Notes: generated from the sequence alone by a model not told the origin. DNA of 64,000 bases from Batillaria attramentaria (GCA_018292915.2 JACVVK020000163.1:1019001-1083000); one strand, 5' to 3'. Positions 1 through 10,205 are shown, numbered from the stretch's first letter. A program made the numbers and translations.

Positions 1-103
1 ACAACCCCACTCTCTATGTGCTGACTAAGAAAAAATAAAATAAAATGACGTGTACATGACGATTAGTGATGACGTGTGGAGTAACTCTACACTACTGTCA
101 CCA

Positions 104-376
104 GGGCCCGCATGTAAACGTCGGGGTTAGGGAATTTAGCCCCGGGTTAGAGTCTAATTTCGAACTAAACTAGCTCTAGGGTAATTTTGTTGTTGTTGTT
201 GTTGTTTTGATTTGAATCAGGAAGCGGGTCCATTCCAGCAAGGTGCCTGTGCCGTTATAGAAGGAGTTTTGCGGTCTCTTTTTAATTTTGTGTTTGTTTT
301 GGGGTTTCTTTTGTCCTAGTCTGGGTTAGGCTCGTAGTCGCGGGTTAAATTAACCTCGAGGTTTACATACGGGCCC
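104..376. mobile_element. Small element with imperfect terminal inverted repeats
   Basis: Both ends carry a related inverted sequence: GGGCCCGCATGTAAAC on the left and its complement, with one difference, on the right (361-376). Short inverted blocks continue inward around the GGTTA/TTAACC motifs. The inside is non-coding and contains a (GTT)n tract. This looks like a non-autonomous DNA transposon. No clear target duplication was found, so the family is not assigned. Confidence 0.45.
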
Positions 377-469
377 AGTTTTGTACCCAAGCCGCGAGTG
401 TCATCACTTAAAGCCTTCACATTTGCTAATGATTTCTTTTTTATTGCTTATTATGGCTCAATTTATATA

Positions 470-694
470 GTTCGCCCGTTAGGGGGTGCAAATGTATACC
501 ATTCAATTCCTTCGATATTTCTCATAAAGTCAAGTCGTAGAACGAAGTCAGCGGCCACGTGACTTCACCTCGCCAGACCCCGGGGTACATTTACACCCCC
601 TCCCGCGTTGCGGGGATTCAGTCGCCCCTGTAAGTGGACGACTGTATCGACGGAATTGACTGGTATACATTTGCACCCCCTCTAACGGGCGAAC
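470..694. mobile_element. MITE with about 40-bp terminal inverted repeats and TA target duplication
   Basis: The first about 40 bases (from GTTCGCCCGTTA) are repeated in inverted orientation at the right end (ending TAACGGGCGAAC). A TA dinucleotide flanks each side (468-469 and 695-696). The 225-bp interior has no coding potential. The TA duplication suggests the Tc1/mariner group. A further degenerate copy of the 'gtacatttacacccccTC' inner motif lies at about 585-602. Confidence 0.6.
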
Positions 695-696
695 TA

Positions 697-1046
697 CACC
701 AGCTGAGCCTTCTTATGCTAGCGATCAACACATTTAGGATGTGACGGTCAGTCGTAATAAAACCGGCTCTGAACACCAAAGAATGCTGTAGTTTTTTCCT
801 TGTTATATTTGAGAATGTGGTTCCCTCTGAGTGAACGTGGCGGAAAAGTAGCATAATTATGGAAGTTCAGACACAGCAGCAGCAGCAACAACAATACTTA
901 CAGTCCATCAGATCCAGGCCTGTTTATGTTTGATAGTGTAGAAATACAATTATGTCTTTGTGAATGAGCGCATTGTTCTAGGAGCAAAAACAATAAAAAA
1001 TAAAAAAATAAAAGAATATCACATAAACTGTTTCAGATTTCAGGAA
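697..1046. other. Intergenic, nothing recognised
   Basis: There is no supported exon or repeat family here apart from short A-rich and CAG/CAA runs near 870-890. It leads into the long CA array. Confidence 0.4.
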
Positions 1047-1098
1047 CACACACACACACACACACGCACGCACACACTCACGCACACGCACACACACT

Positions 1099-1133
<35 letters not shown>

Positions 1134-1172
1134 GCACACACACACACACTCACGCACACCCACACACACACG

Positions 1173-1261
<89 letters not shown>

Positions 1262-1264
1262 GCA

Positions 1265-1338
<74 letters not shown>

Positions 1339-1374
1339 CGCACACACGCGCACACGCGCACACGCGCTCACACA

Positions 1375-1447
<73 letters not shown>
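1047..1447. repeat. (CA)n microsatellite, about 400 bp
   Basis: The tract is almost uninterrupted alternating CA with CG-containing variants (CACG blocks near 1256-1285). It is the longest dinucleotide array in the window. The open frames across it in both strands are products of the repeat and not genes. Confidence 0.95.
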
Positions 1448-1450
<3 letters not shown>

Positions 1451-1584
1451 TCTGTCAATCCCTCATTACTGCTGCTGAGCTGAGAACAAGTGTATTTTCA
1501 GATTTTCAGATTTCAAGGTGCTGACGGAATCTATACGTCTTACGATTTTTGAAAGACTGTCCCGAAAGGTGGGTCGTTGGTGCG

Positions 1585-1714
1585 AACCGGGTCGTGAGTT
1601 CGTATCCCGGCTGGGACCAAATATTTGTGCTGGCTTTTTCATCGTTGCCCGGTCTTTAGATATCACCCGTATGTGGTGGAAAAGGACGTTAAAGCCCTAA
1701 ACACCCACCCTCCC
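1585..1714 (+). mobile_element. SINE family A, 5'-truncated copy
   Basis: The copy begins in the tRNA-like B-box region (GTGAGTTCGTATCCC). It continues with the family body (CAAATATTTGTGCTGGC, ATATCACCCGTATGTGG, GGACGTTAAA) and ends in the (ACCC)n tail. The family is defined under the copy at 13970-14144. Confidence 0.85.
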
Positions 1715-1825
1715 TTGGTACGAACCGCTGCCCATATATGTCTTTGTTCTGAAACTTGGAACACGAAGCCGTTAGCCGAAGACCTGCCCTGTCTGGATGG
1801 TGCATACAGATATAAGTTAGTTATT

Positions 1826-2346
1826 TAGGGCTTAACGCCGCGCAAGCAATAAAGGCTAATTCGCGGCTTATGGAAGTCCCTTCCTGCCAGGTCCAATAAA
1901 ACATAAAAATTCCCGCGTTAAAACAAGATGTAAATAAATATTAAAAATCTATCGGGTCTAAATGAGATATTTATTTCAAGACTTAAGAATTTAACATAGG
2001 TGGTCCGTGAAAGACTGAATATTTGAGGTCTATAATTTATAGAACAGGTTGACCTCTTTCAGGAAACTGAAGATGCTGTCGGGAGGGACATCCCTGAACA
2101 GCACCTTCAGTGAATCTGCACAGTAATGTTTGGCACGGATCTCAGTGAGATCCGTACATGAGATTAGAAAGTGCTCAACAGTAAAAGGCTCGTGGCATGG
2201 GACACACCAAGGGGGATCCTCCCCCGCATACAGAGATAATAAAACTTGCCAGATATGTAGGGCCGGTACCTGCAAGGGAGTTGTAGCTCAGACACATCGC
2301 TTTGTTCTAAATGCGGGACTGCACATTATACATCTAGACCTCAGCA
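1826..2346 (-). mobile_element. 3' end of a non-LTR retrotransposon (LINE-1a), I/Nimb/Jockey-like
   Basis: On the minus strand, 2275-2030 encodes a protein tail with a CxxC...H...C zinc-knuckle-like motif (CVPCHEPFTVEHFLISC) followed by a conserved block (YCADSLKVLFRDVPP). The same block recurs at 36.8-37.0 kb and 63.2 kb, so it is an interspersed family. Downstream is an AT-rich 3' UTR and a tail containing a conserved CGCGGC/GCGCAAGC motif (about 1828-1870). The catalytic RT domain is absent, as expected for a 5'-truncated copy. Confidence 0.75.
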
Positions 2347-3240
2347 TCAAAGTGACTAGGGGAACCGGTGTAGCATCCGGTCCGGTCCCCCCTCTGAAGT
2401 AGTCCCCCGGGGGACCAATTCGTGGCAAAAACTGCTCTGTAATGGTCCCCCCCTTAGACATCCAGCCTCGTTTTCGACTGGTCCCCCTGGGCGATTTTGG
2501 TCCCCCCTCGCATCCAAAATAGGCCCCCCTCTCGAACTGGTCCCCCTCTTTTCTAACCAATGTAGAGCTATGTCAGTATTTATTTTTAACTTTATTGTTA
2601 CAAAACTTTATTGTCCCCAAAAGCACAGGGCCATAGGAACATTTTTATTCTTTTTTTCCGATTTATGTGCTTGTTGTTATTTTTGTGTGTGTGAGATATA
2701 TTTGTTTGGTTGTGTTCTTGTTTCTTTCAGTTGTTTTTTTGCATTGGTTCTTTTTTGCTGTCCACATTTCCTGTCATTTTTTTTAAACTGGAAATAGCAT
2801 TTAGAGAATAACATCAAAGACCAAGTATCTAATATTTTCTATACAACGCCATAGAAAAAATATTTCTTCAAAATTAAGTAAGTGTCCATGACATGAAAAC
2901 TAGTTGCCACCTTTGGCTTTCAGCGTACTTCAAGTAGACAGTCAAGACTGAGTACCAGTGTCTCAAATCATGACCCTTGAAACAACAAAAACAGCAGAAG
3001 ACTAACAGTTCTGGTCTAAGGAGTGACACAAAAAACAGGAGCAAAGTGATGTCCAAGATTCATTATATAAATTACTCTGTCTGTTTTCAATGGGGCCGAT
3101 GCCAAACTGGCCCGTATTTCAGCCACCTAGGTTGTCGGCCTGGAGCCTCTCTTGTGAACACATACACGGGCGTGTCCAAGAGGGGGCTGCAGCAAATATC
3201 TCAACCTCGGTGGCCCAAGTACGGAATGAATTGTCGTGTA

Positions 3241-3360
3241 CTTATAATTATAGGCATGTTTGACACGAGTCACGTGACGTGTCAAGAAGCGTGGCGACCG
3301 TTTATAATTATAGGCATGTTTGACACGAGTCACGTGACGTGTCAAGAAGCGTGGCGACCG
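3241..3360. repeat. 60-bp tandem duplication
   Basis: Bases 3241-3300 are repeated nearly perfectly at 3301-3360. Each unit contains the palindrome-like core GACACGAGTCACGTGACGTG. The final part of the unit (TGGCGACCGTTTTCTCATCC) recurs a third time at 3475-3495. Confidence 0.9.
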
Positions 3361-3401
3361 TTTTCTCATCCCACAAAAAAAAAAAAAAAAAAGAGAAAAC
3401 A

Positions 3402-3592
3402 AATCTAAACTTTTAAAAGTGATTTAACTTCGTAGATTTGCCGTTCTATGTAGCCTATACTTTTGTTTTTTTAGTGGCGACCGTTTTCTCATCCCACAAA
3501 AAAAAAGAAAAGAGAAAATAAAAAAACAAAAGTATAGGCTACATAGAACGGCAAATCTACGAAGTTCAATCACTTTTAAAAGTTTAGATTTG
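3402..3592. repeat. Long inverted repeat (hairpin), about 70-bp arms
   Basis: Arm 3402-3472 and arm 3521-3592 are inverted copies (for example TATGTAGCCTATAC against GTATAGGCTACATA), separated by about 48 bp of A-rich sequence. It lies inside the Ginger-like element. Confidence 0.9.
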
Positions 3593-3675
3593 ACACTGTA
3601 ACCTTGACCCAGTTCAAGATCATCTTGAATAACATCTCTGTACAAAAATGAAAATAATTATACATATAATGAAAG

Positions 3676-3677
<2 letters not shown>

Positions 3678-3759
<82 letters not shown>

Positions 3760-3866
3760 TTGCGTGCGTGGCGTGCGTGAGTGAGTGTGCACGCGTGCGT
3801 GCGTGCGTGCATAATGTGTGTGTGTGTGTGTGTTTGAGAGATGGGGGGAGGAGAGAAAGTGTGGGG

Positions 3867-3901
<35 letters not shown>

Positions 3902-3910
3902 GTGAGAGAT
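3678..3910. repeat. (GT)n and (GA)n microsatellites
   Basis: An uninterrupted GT array (3678-3748) passes into GTGC variants and then a GA array (3871-3900). Confidence 0.95.
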
Positions 3911-4483
3911 CCAGAGTCACGTTTTCTACTGAGTTGACACACACTATAACAATAAAGTTAAAAATAAATACTGACATAGCTTTACATTGGTTAGAAAAGA
4001 GGGGGACCAGTTCGAGAGGGGGCCTATTTTGGATGCGAGGGGGGGACCAAAATCGCCCAGGGGGGACCAGTCGAAAACGAGGCTGGATGTCTAAGGGGGG
4101 ACCATTATAGAGCAGTTTTTGCCACGAATTGGTCCCCCGGGGGACTGCTTCAGAGGGGGGACCGGACCGGATCCTACACCGGGATAGCCGAATGGTAGAG
4201 CGTTGGACTTCTAATGCTCGAGTCAACAACAACAACAACAACAACAACAACAGCGAGGGAAGGACCTTTATTCATATGGTGTTGTTAGGTTTTCTTTTCT
4301 ATTGCGATGGGGTACAGCCGAATGATAGAAAGTTGGAGATGTTATTGCTTTGGCCGTGAGTTCGAATCCCGACTGGGGCCAAATATTTGTGCTGGCCTTT
4401 TTTCTCGTTGCCCCGTCTTTGGTATCACCCTTACGTGGTGGAAAAGGACGTTAAATTCCTAAACACCCACCCTCAAAGTGACT

Positions 4484-5250
4484 GACAGTGAGTCAACACC
4501 CAAAGCTAAACCGGAATAAGATACGCCCGTAACACGAGTACACGCCCACTGGATAAAGCGCACTGCATTCACACCAAGGAAGTTTTTGTATTACCAATTT
4601 CCTGAGCAAGCTGATACAATGCGACCGCACCAGCTCTCTAGTAAAGACAATGTTTCGGAAATGCTTACGCAGAAAGACAAAATGTGTGTAAGTGGTGTTC
4701 AAAATTGACGCTCGGCGCTCGATGAGTGCGCGCACCTAAAAACGAGGCTGGCAGTTTCTGAGGAAAACTTTCTCTTTGCTGAGCAAGGACAGCATTGCAA
4801 AAGTGAAACCAGCGTTAAAAAAAAGAGGCTAAAATGGTCACTATCGAAGAACTTCTCTGTCACCACTGTTACCATCATTGTCTTTTTGTGTTAGGATGTA
4901 TCATAGCTGTGTGTACGTAACGTGTATGTGACGTGTATTTCATGTGTATGCAATGTGACGTATTTCGTGTATATGTATTTCCACCCTACTATTGTGAGGC
5001 GCCCAGAGCTCCAGCAGGAGGCTGGGCGCCAGATAAATCCTCATTATTATTATTATAACCCGCAGCCTAACATGTCGAGGCCGACCAAGTGCACGCATTC
5101 CAAAATCCTGGGCCGTACGAACCATCCTATGACCAGTAACTACCACCGTGTCACTAACAACGTGTTTTGCAAAGATGCTGCCAGTATTGGGTCAGTGGAA
5201 ATTGAGACCGTACTAACCATCCTATGACCACTGGTTTTGCCGAATATTAA
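4484..5250. other. Intergenic, mostly unassigned
   Basis: No gene is supported. At 4995-5060 lies a fragment (GAGGCGCCCAGAGCTCC...) ending in (ATT)n that matches, in inverted orientation, 31145-31195. It is therefore an interspersed repeat. The motif GGCCGTACGAACCATCC is partly duplicated at 5111 and 5207. Confidence 0.4.
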
Positions 5251-5808
5251 AGGTCTGAAATCTCAGCAAAATGCCGCAAACATTGCGTTTTTTTTAAAAC
5301 TGCTACTCCTTCGACTGTGCATAATCCAGGTAACTCTGTCACAGTTGCAGAGTTTTCAGCGCTTCGGGGACCCTTATAAAACCAGAGCACGAGTTTGCCG
5401 TGACATTATTTGACCTTTTGGTCAGTGAGCGAGACACATCGCTACAGTGTCTAGCGGATGTTGAGTGCTGCACGATCTTTCTCGCTCAGTGTCAAACGCA
5501 AACTGAGTTGTGAAATCAGGCTGCCTGTGGCTTTTATTGGGGTTTCAGGGACGCTGAAAACTCTGCAACTGTGACAGAGTTGACTGTGCTCCCGGAATGG
5601 GGAGCCGGGGTAGTCGAATGGTAGAGCGTTGGACTTCTAATGCCCGGGTCGTGAGTTCGATCCCGGCTGGGGCCAAATATTTGTGCTGGCTTTTTCATCG
5701 TTGCCCCGTCTTTGATATCAACCTCTGTGTTGGAATAGGACGTTAAACTCCCAAACACCCACCCACCCACCCACACTTCGGAAAGCCTTTTGTTGGGAGC
5801 TTAGATCT
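5251..5808. mobile_element. MITE with TTAA target duplication, carrying a SINE
   Basis: The left end AGGTCTGAAATCTC and right end GGGAGCTTAGATCT are imperfect inverted repeats flanked by TTAA (5247-5250 and 5809-5812). Inside is a hairpin (arms 5332-5362 and 5551-5582, AACTCTGTCACAGTTGCAGAG) and then a SINE family A copy at 5599-5776. A shorter sister copy lies at 6359-6620. TTAA duplications occur in piggyBac and Kolobok elements. No transposase is present. Confidence 0.7.
5599..5776 (+). mobile_element. SINE family A, full-length copy
   Basis: The copy runs from GGGGAGCCGGGGTAGTCGAATGG through the B box (GTGAGTTCGATCCC) to the (ACCC)n tail. It lies inside the TTAA MITE. Confidence 0.9.
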
Positions 5809-6129
5809 TTAAAGCGGCACCTGGCAGGATGAGTAACTACCACCGTGTCAAAAATGCGTTTCGCACAGATGCTGCCAGTATTGAGTCAGTGGTCCTCCCA
5901 AAAGTGTATTTTAGAGCTGCGTAAACCTGTTACGTCGCCATTGACCACGTGCGAGTTGCACTGAGACGAGCACTTGGCTGTAGCTATAGTCTGCAGTATA
6001 CAAACGTGCCACGTCACTTGAAAGTGAAAAAGCCGACAGGCGCATGTTTCGGCTCAAAATTGTTGCAACGACAGCCCCCAAAAGCTTCACATTTAGCACA
6101 CATCTAAACGGTCTCATGTTCTTGTCCCG

Positions 6130-6200
6130 GTTATAAGTCTAGGTTATCCGCGAATTAGTCTTTGTTGCTTGCGCGGCGTTAGGAACTAACTAACTAACTG
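6130..6200 (+). mobile_element. 3' tail of LINE-1a family
   Basis: The tail carries the family motif (CGCGAATTAGTCTTTGTTGC, GCGCGGCGTTAGG) and ends in (AACT)n, a short tandem terminus. Confidence 0.7.
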
Positions 6201-6358
6201 TAAGCCTAGGTCGGTCTGTGAACCTTAAAAAAAAAACAAAAAAAACTGCAGGGTGTACCTTTAAGCTACTGAATGCAAGACACTGACATCTACTGGCCGC
6301 ACGGATAAAGTAGTGCGACAGATTTCTCCTTTCAAATGCTTAGTTAGTTAGGGCTTAA

Positions 6359-6620
6359 AGGTCTAAGCTCCCAACAAAAAGCTTTCCAAAGTGTGAAACC
6401 TTTTTTTTTACAGAGTCGACCGTGCAAGCACCGTCAACTCTGTCACAGTTGCGGAGTTCACCCAGTGTCCAGAAACCGCGACAGTTTTTCGGCACGGTTT
6501 TGTCGCAGTTTCTGGACACTGTGTGAACTCTGCAACTGTGACAGAGCTGACTGTGCCTGCACGGTCAACTCTGTACAATTTTTCCACACTTCCAAGTTTT
6601 TTTGTTGGGAGCTTAGATCT
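6359..6620. mobile_element. TTAA MITE inserted in a LINE tail
   Basis: The ends AGGTCTAAGCTCCCAACAAA and its complement are flanked by TTAA at 6355-6358 and 6621-6624. Removing the element and one TTAA gives TTAGGGCTTAAAGCCGCGCAAG, the normal LINE-1a tail seen intact at 1826-1850. The interior folds as a hairpin with about 50-bp arms (6437-6487 and 6505-6555). Confidence 0.85.
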
Positions 6621-6890
6621 TTAAAGCCGCGCAAGCAGCAAAGACTACTTCGCGGCTAATAAAGGTCCTTTTCCGCCAGATTGAAAATGAAAAGAGAGAC
6701 AATAAAATAAGATGAAAATTTGTATTAAAAATCTATCCTGTTTACATGATGAACACGTTTCACCACTTTGTACATCGAACATATAGAGGTCAAGGATAGT
6801 CACCAGAAAAAAATAAAAACCAATGGCTGAAAAAGTCAGTGGCTTCTCGACAAGAACGGTACAAACGGTTGTAACGCGAACCAAAAAGAC
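6621..6890 (-). mobile_element. 3' UTR and tail of LINE-1a family
   Basis: Read on the minus strand, this is the AT-rich 3' UTR and CGCGGC tail of the same LINE as at 1826-2346 and 36464-37190 (shared TTGTACATCGAACAT and TTAAAAATCTATC blocks). The tail is interrupted by the TTAA MITE. The remaining bases of the tail are at 6345-6358. Confidence 0.7.
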
Positions 6891-6949
6891 AAACTAGACC
6901 AATGAAACCTATTCACCGTGTACATAAGATGCGCTGCTTTCATTTTGTG

Positions 6950-7690
6950 CTGTTCAAGTAGACGACTCCACTCAGCAAGCTCCGAGGCCAAAGCCCCATC
7001 CCTTTACTCTGCCATGTATCAGCAAAATACAGTTCGTTCATGACGTCATTGTATGGGGAAAAAAAAGTGATTTCAAAATCGAAAAGGTTGACGTAATGGT
7101 CTTTATTTTTCTCAAATGACGTCAATGGACCACAGAAGTAAAAAAAAAAAAAAAAAAAAAAGCTAGACCCCCTGCGGTGCTGGAAGTGTGACGCCGCCGC
7201 GCGCCATGTTGCGAGTACCTGGAAGTGCCAGACGCTATCAGCTGTTTACATAGCGCGCATAGCATTGGCCAGACGCTATAAGCTGTTTACACAGCGCGCA
7301 TAGCATTGGTCCGCTTTATCGTACGTCACATTTCTGATGACGTCTTTCTAAAGAACTTTGTATTTCGAACGAGGCGTCCTGTACACAGAGCCTCTTGAGT
7401 TCTGGTATTCGCAAGATGGCCGCGACAGCGACACTCGCAAGCAGCGGTGGCAGCGTGCGGCGGTGGGTCTATCTTTTCTACGTCTGTGGTTTCAGCTATA
7501 TCAAACTACATGTGCTTCCCTCGTTGTAGTGTCTTCCAAACGGTTTGCCTGACAATACAATGTTCTCATTAGGCCGCGGGACGCGACTGGCTGAATTCTG
7601 GGGGGCCTGCCTTTAATTTTGATTGACAGGACGGGAGTCGTCCATCGCCAGCCCAATTCTTTCACTGTGGTGCAGACGTGCAAATGTAAT
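6950..7690 (+). repeat. Dispersed repeat D1 with internal insertion
   Basis: The flanks (6955-7130 and 7495-7690) match 16890-16540 in inverted orientation. Shared blocks include AATGACGTCAATGGA and CTACATGTGCTTCCCTCG. The copy at 16.5 kb lacks the central 7140-7495 part, so that part is an insertion here. Confidence 0.7.
7192..7490 (+). promoter_or_regulatory. Promoter-like GC-rich repeat with CRE and YY1-type motifs
   Basis: A block of about 290 bp is found again, in the same orientation, at 37588-37875. It contains TTACGTCACA, a half-conserved CRE (ATGACGTC), an internal 40-bp duplication (CTATCAGCTGTTTACATAGC unit) and AAGATGGCCGCGAC, which resembles the YY1 initiator motif CAAGATGGCGGC. 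The promoter reading is an inference. A mobile element carrying promoter motifs is equally possible. Confidence 0.45.
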
Positions 7691-7984
7691 TCTCAAAAAT
7701 GTCTAAACAAACTGTACATCGGGAGGCCCCATGGGCTCGCCTTCACGCGGCGGGGCTGATTTTGCCAAGCTTGCCCACCCCTTTTGCTCTTTCTTTACTC
7801 TTATTTCTGCCTCCATCGGTCCATTCACCTGTCTTTTGCTCTCTTAAAATCTCCTGCGGGGGGAGGTCAGTAAGCGGGTGTCTGCTGACCCTTGGTCCAG
7901 TGAGACATCTGAGGGTCGTTTCTGAAGGCCGACTTCACTGGATTCCCCCCACCTGGTCTTCAGCCTGGCGGGCTTTGTTCGCAG

Positions 7985-8675
7985 CGCCCTGCTGGTGCTG
8001 CTGAACACCTGTCATGTTGAAGACCTTCACAACGCACCCCTCTCTGGTGCGTTGTTTTCCCAAACCGCCTCACGGCGGGGAGGTTCCGTGTTGGAGCGGT
8101 CTGTTCTCCAACTGCCTCCCAGGCATGTTGTCTTCATTGGCAACTAAGGAATTTTCCTTCCTACCTCTCTGTCTATCCCTCACCAGCCCATTCACCTGTA
8201 TCTTTCTCTTTAAAACCTCCCGAATTTAGCCGCTCTGTCCTTCCTCTCTTCTCTCAGCTGATTTCTAAGTTCGGCCCTTTCATCTATATTTCTTCTTTTT
8301 AACCCCTCACTCACGTCTGCACTACCAGTGGTTAGGCATAAGCGATGTTGGGAATATGCTGCGAACTGGTTTATTGCGCCTAGGAGATGATAAGTTGCAA
8401 TATTTGCTGTATATGCGCTTAGTATTTATCTTTGTTTTAACTAGTTGTAATTGTCATTTGTTTTCTACGCTTTTTTGTAACCGGGAGTTCGATAAATTAG
8501 CATGAAGGTGCAGCGTCTCCTGCATGTCCTGGGTTTATATTGCCCCGTAGACCAGTTTGCATCCTATGTCCAACGTTACATTTTTGTTTTTTTCATGTAG
8601 TGCAGACACACTCAGCCGCGAATTAGTCTTTGTGGCTTGCGCGGCTTTAAGCCCTAAAAACTCACTCACTCACTC
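7985..8675 (+). repeat. Dispersed repeat D2 (about 690 bp) with LINE-like tail
   Basis: This is the counterpart of 34315-33545 (inverted), with high similarity from GTGCTGCTGAACA to the tail. The tail CGCGAATTAGTCTTTGTGGC ... TTAAGCCCTAAAAAC followed by (ACTC)n is shared with LINE-1a. This suggests a SINE-like or internally deleted partner mobilised by the same LINE. The apparent reading frames are not conserved as protein. Confidence 0.75.
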
Positions 8676-9347
8676 ACCCTGTATATCGGGAGCTGGGCTT
8701 TTTAACTGAAGTTGATTCAGGACGAAGCACAGTGGGCGGCGTCGCGTGCCGGAAGTTTTATAAATATCGCCACCACAATTATAGGACGGTGACCATATCA
8801 GCGTGTTAAACTGAGATGATTTGTATGAATGTACTGTATTTGAACGCACAGTGTCTGCCGCTCTTCACAGACGCTCAGAACACAGTGATTTAGAATTTGA
8901 CCGGTGGATTGCGAGGTGTCTGCTCACACCGTGCGTTGGGGTACGTGTAATCGGGCACTCTCTGTCTGTCTGTCTTTCTCTGTCTGTCTGTCTGTTTTGT
9001 TTGTTTGTTTTTTTGTTGGATTATTTTTGTTTGTTTTTCTTTGTTGCTTAGTGGGTTTTTTTCTTTTGGTTATTGCTGTGGTTAGTATGTGTTCTTTGTC
9101 TTTTTTGACTTGTTTGAGATTGTTGTTACCCAGAGTATATGTATGTTTGTGTGGGTGGGTGGGTGGGTGTGGATCGCTTGTATTGTTTTGTTTTGCATTT
9201 CTCATTATCTAGTTTAAGTATTTGTGTATATATCTATGTATTCTTTCTAAGCCTTATGGCGAACATGTATTATGGATGGTGTTGATTAATATTCAATGCA
9301 TAAAGATTTTCTTCCTAAAAAAAGATAAAAAAGATAGAAAAAGTTTG

Positions 9348-9387
<40 letters not shown>

Positions 9388-9722
9388 GAACGAAAGCTAC
9401 GTGGGTTTATTTTTATTGTGATATAATTATGGTTATGTATCGATACGGTTGGGGATATATTTCGGACAACCAAGATGCTTGGCACGTTGAAATGTTTGTG
9501 TTTATTTTATTTTTATTTTTTGTTGTTGTTGAAAACTTTCAAGCAGCGGCTGAGTGATTTCAGCAAGAATGGCATTCTAAGATAAAGCGTTTTTACCCGC
9601 ACAATACGGGTTAATAAAACATTTGGCAGAAAGTCCTCATATAAACGACCTTAACCCTATGCAAAAGAACCAATGCTCCGATGTGTGTACTTAGTGCTAC
9701 CAGTATACCGTTCAACATTCTG
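8676..9722. other. Intergenic, T-rich, no gene seen
   Basis: The stretch holds TGTC/TTTG-rich low-complexity sequence (8960-9060), a (GGGT)n run near 9160 and a (CT)n array at 9350-9386. No splice-supported exon was found. Confidence 0.5.
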
Positions 9723-10120
9723 GGGCGGTCGGTGGTCTAGTGGTTAAAAGACTTGTCACCAATGCGAGAGGTCAGTTCGAGTCCCACTCCGGGCAAAGAA
9801 TGTTTTCCTTCTCGTATGTGGCACCGATCATTCGGGCCGATCGTCGAGGGTTCTCTCCGGGTACTCCGACTTCCTCCCCCTCTGCTTTGGAAATGTTCAG
9901 CTAACCAAATTTGAAAAATAAACGCAATTCTAAATTCCGAAATTTAAATAGCTGAGCTGACCCTTCGCACCACGCGATTGTAATGTGTTTATGTCCAGTG
10001 TGTGAGAGAATGCGTGTGGTTGACGTGAGCGTGCGTGTTGGGTTCAGTTCGCGGCGCTTTGAGCCGATTCACGAAATTGGATACAATACTCATTATTATT
10101 ATTATTATTATTATTGCAAT
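9723..10120 (+). mobile_element. SINE family B copy
   Basis: The copy has a tRNA-like head (GGTGGTCTAGTGGTTAAAAG, B box GTTCGAGTCCC), then a central block TTCTCTCCGGGTACTCCG ... TTCCTCCCCC, a body shared with 11363-11765, and a (TTA)n end. The head resembles tRNA-Glu type sequences (GGTCTAGTGGTTAGGA). The central block resembles the conserved core of V-/Meta-type SINEs. Confidence 0.85.
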
Positions 10121-10205
10121 TGCAATGTACTCTATTTAGCTTTGTGCTACGGAGGCACTGATAAGCAATACTAGTGTATTAGGACCTTTTGTTTACGCAG
10201 GGAAT

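Larger units (their letters stand above)
2369..4178. mobile_element. Non-autonomous DNA transposon, Ginger-like (CCGG target duplication)
   Basis: The 1810-bp element begins TGTAGCATCCGGTCCGG and ends with the complementary CCGGACCGGATCCTACA. It is flanked on both sides by CCGG (2365-2368 and 4179-4182). The inverted terminal regions extend about 230 bp (2369-2600 against 3935-4178) and are rich in GGTCCCCC subrepeats. No transposase was seen. TGTnR...YnACA ends with 4-bp duplications are a known feature of Ginger transposons, so that assignment is an inference. The interior holds a 60-bp tandem duplication, a hairpin and a GT array. Confidence 0.75.
2358..4472 (+). mobile_element. SINE family A copy, split by a DNA transposon
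   Basis: A SINE family A copy is framed by an 11-bp target duplication, TCAAAGTGACT, at 2347-2357 and 4473-4483. Its first bases (GGGGAACCGG) lie at 2359-2368 and resume at 4179 (CCGGGATAGCCGAATGG). The 1.8 kb between them is another element (2369-4178). The tRNA-like head is partly repeated (4179-4223 and 4308-4345), with a (CAA)n tract and about 80 bp in between, so the copy is also internally rearranged. Confidence 0.8.

Noticed and set aside
960..1478. Long Thr-His and Val-Cys open frames
   Set aside because: They are six-frame products of the CA array and have no codon bias, splice signals or homology. The same holds for similar frames at 3.7, 10.7, 26.5, 35.5, 38.5, 41, 43.8, 50.6 and 51 kb.
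2288..2560. Gly/Arg-rich minus-strand frame
   Set aside because: It crosses the boundary between the LINE end and the Ginger-like element, and its composition comes from GGTCCCCC repeats.
7699..8229. Forward frames of 70-100 residues in the D2 region
   Set aside because: The second D2 copy keeps DNA similarity but shows frame-breaking changes, so there is no sign of selection on a protein.
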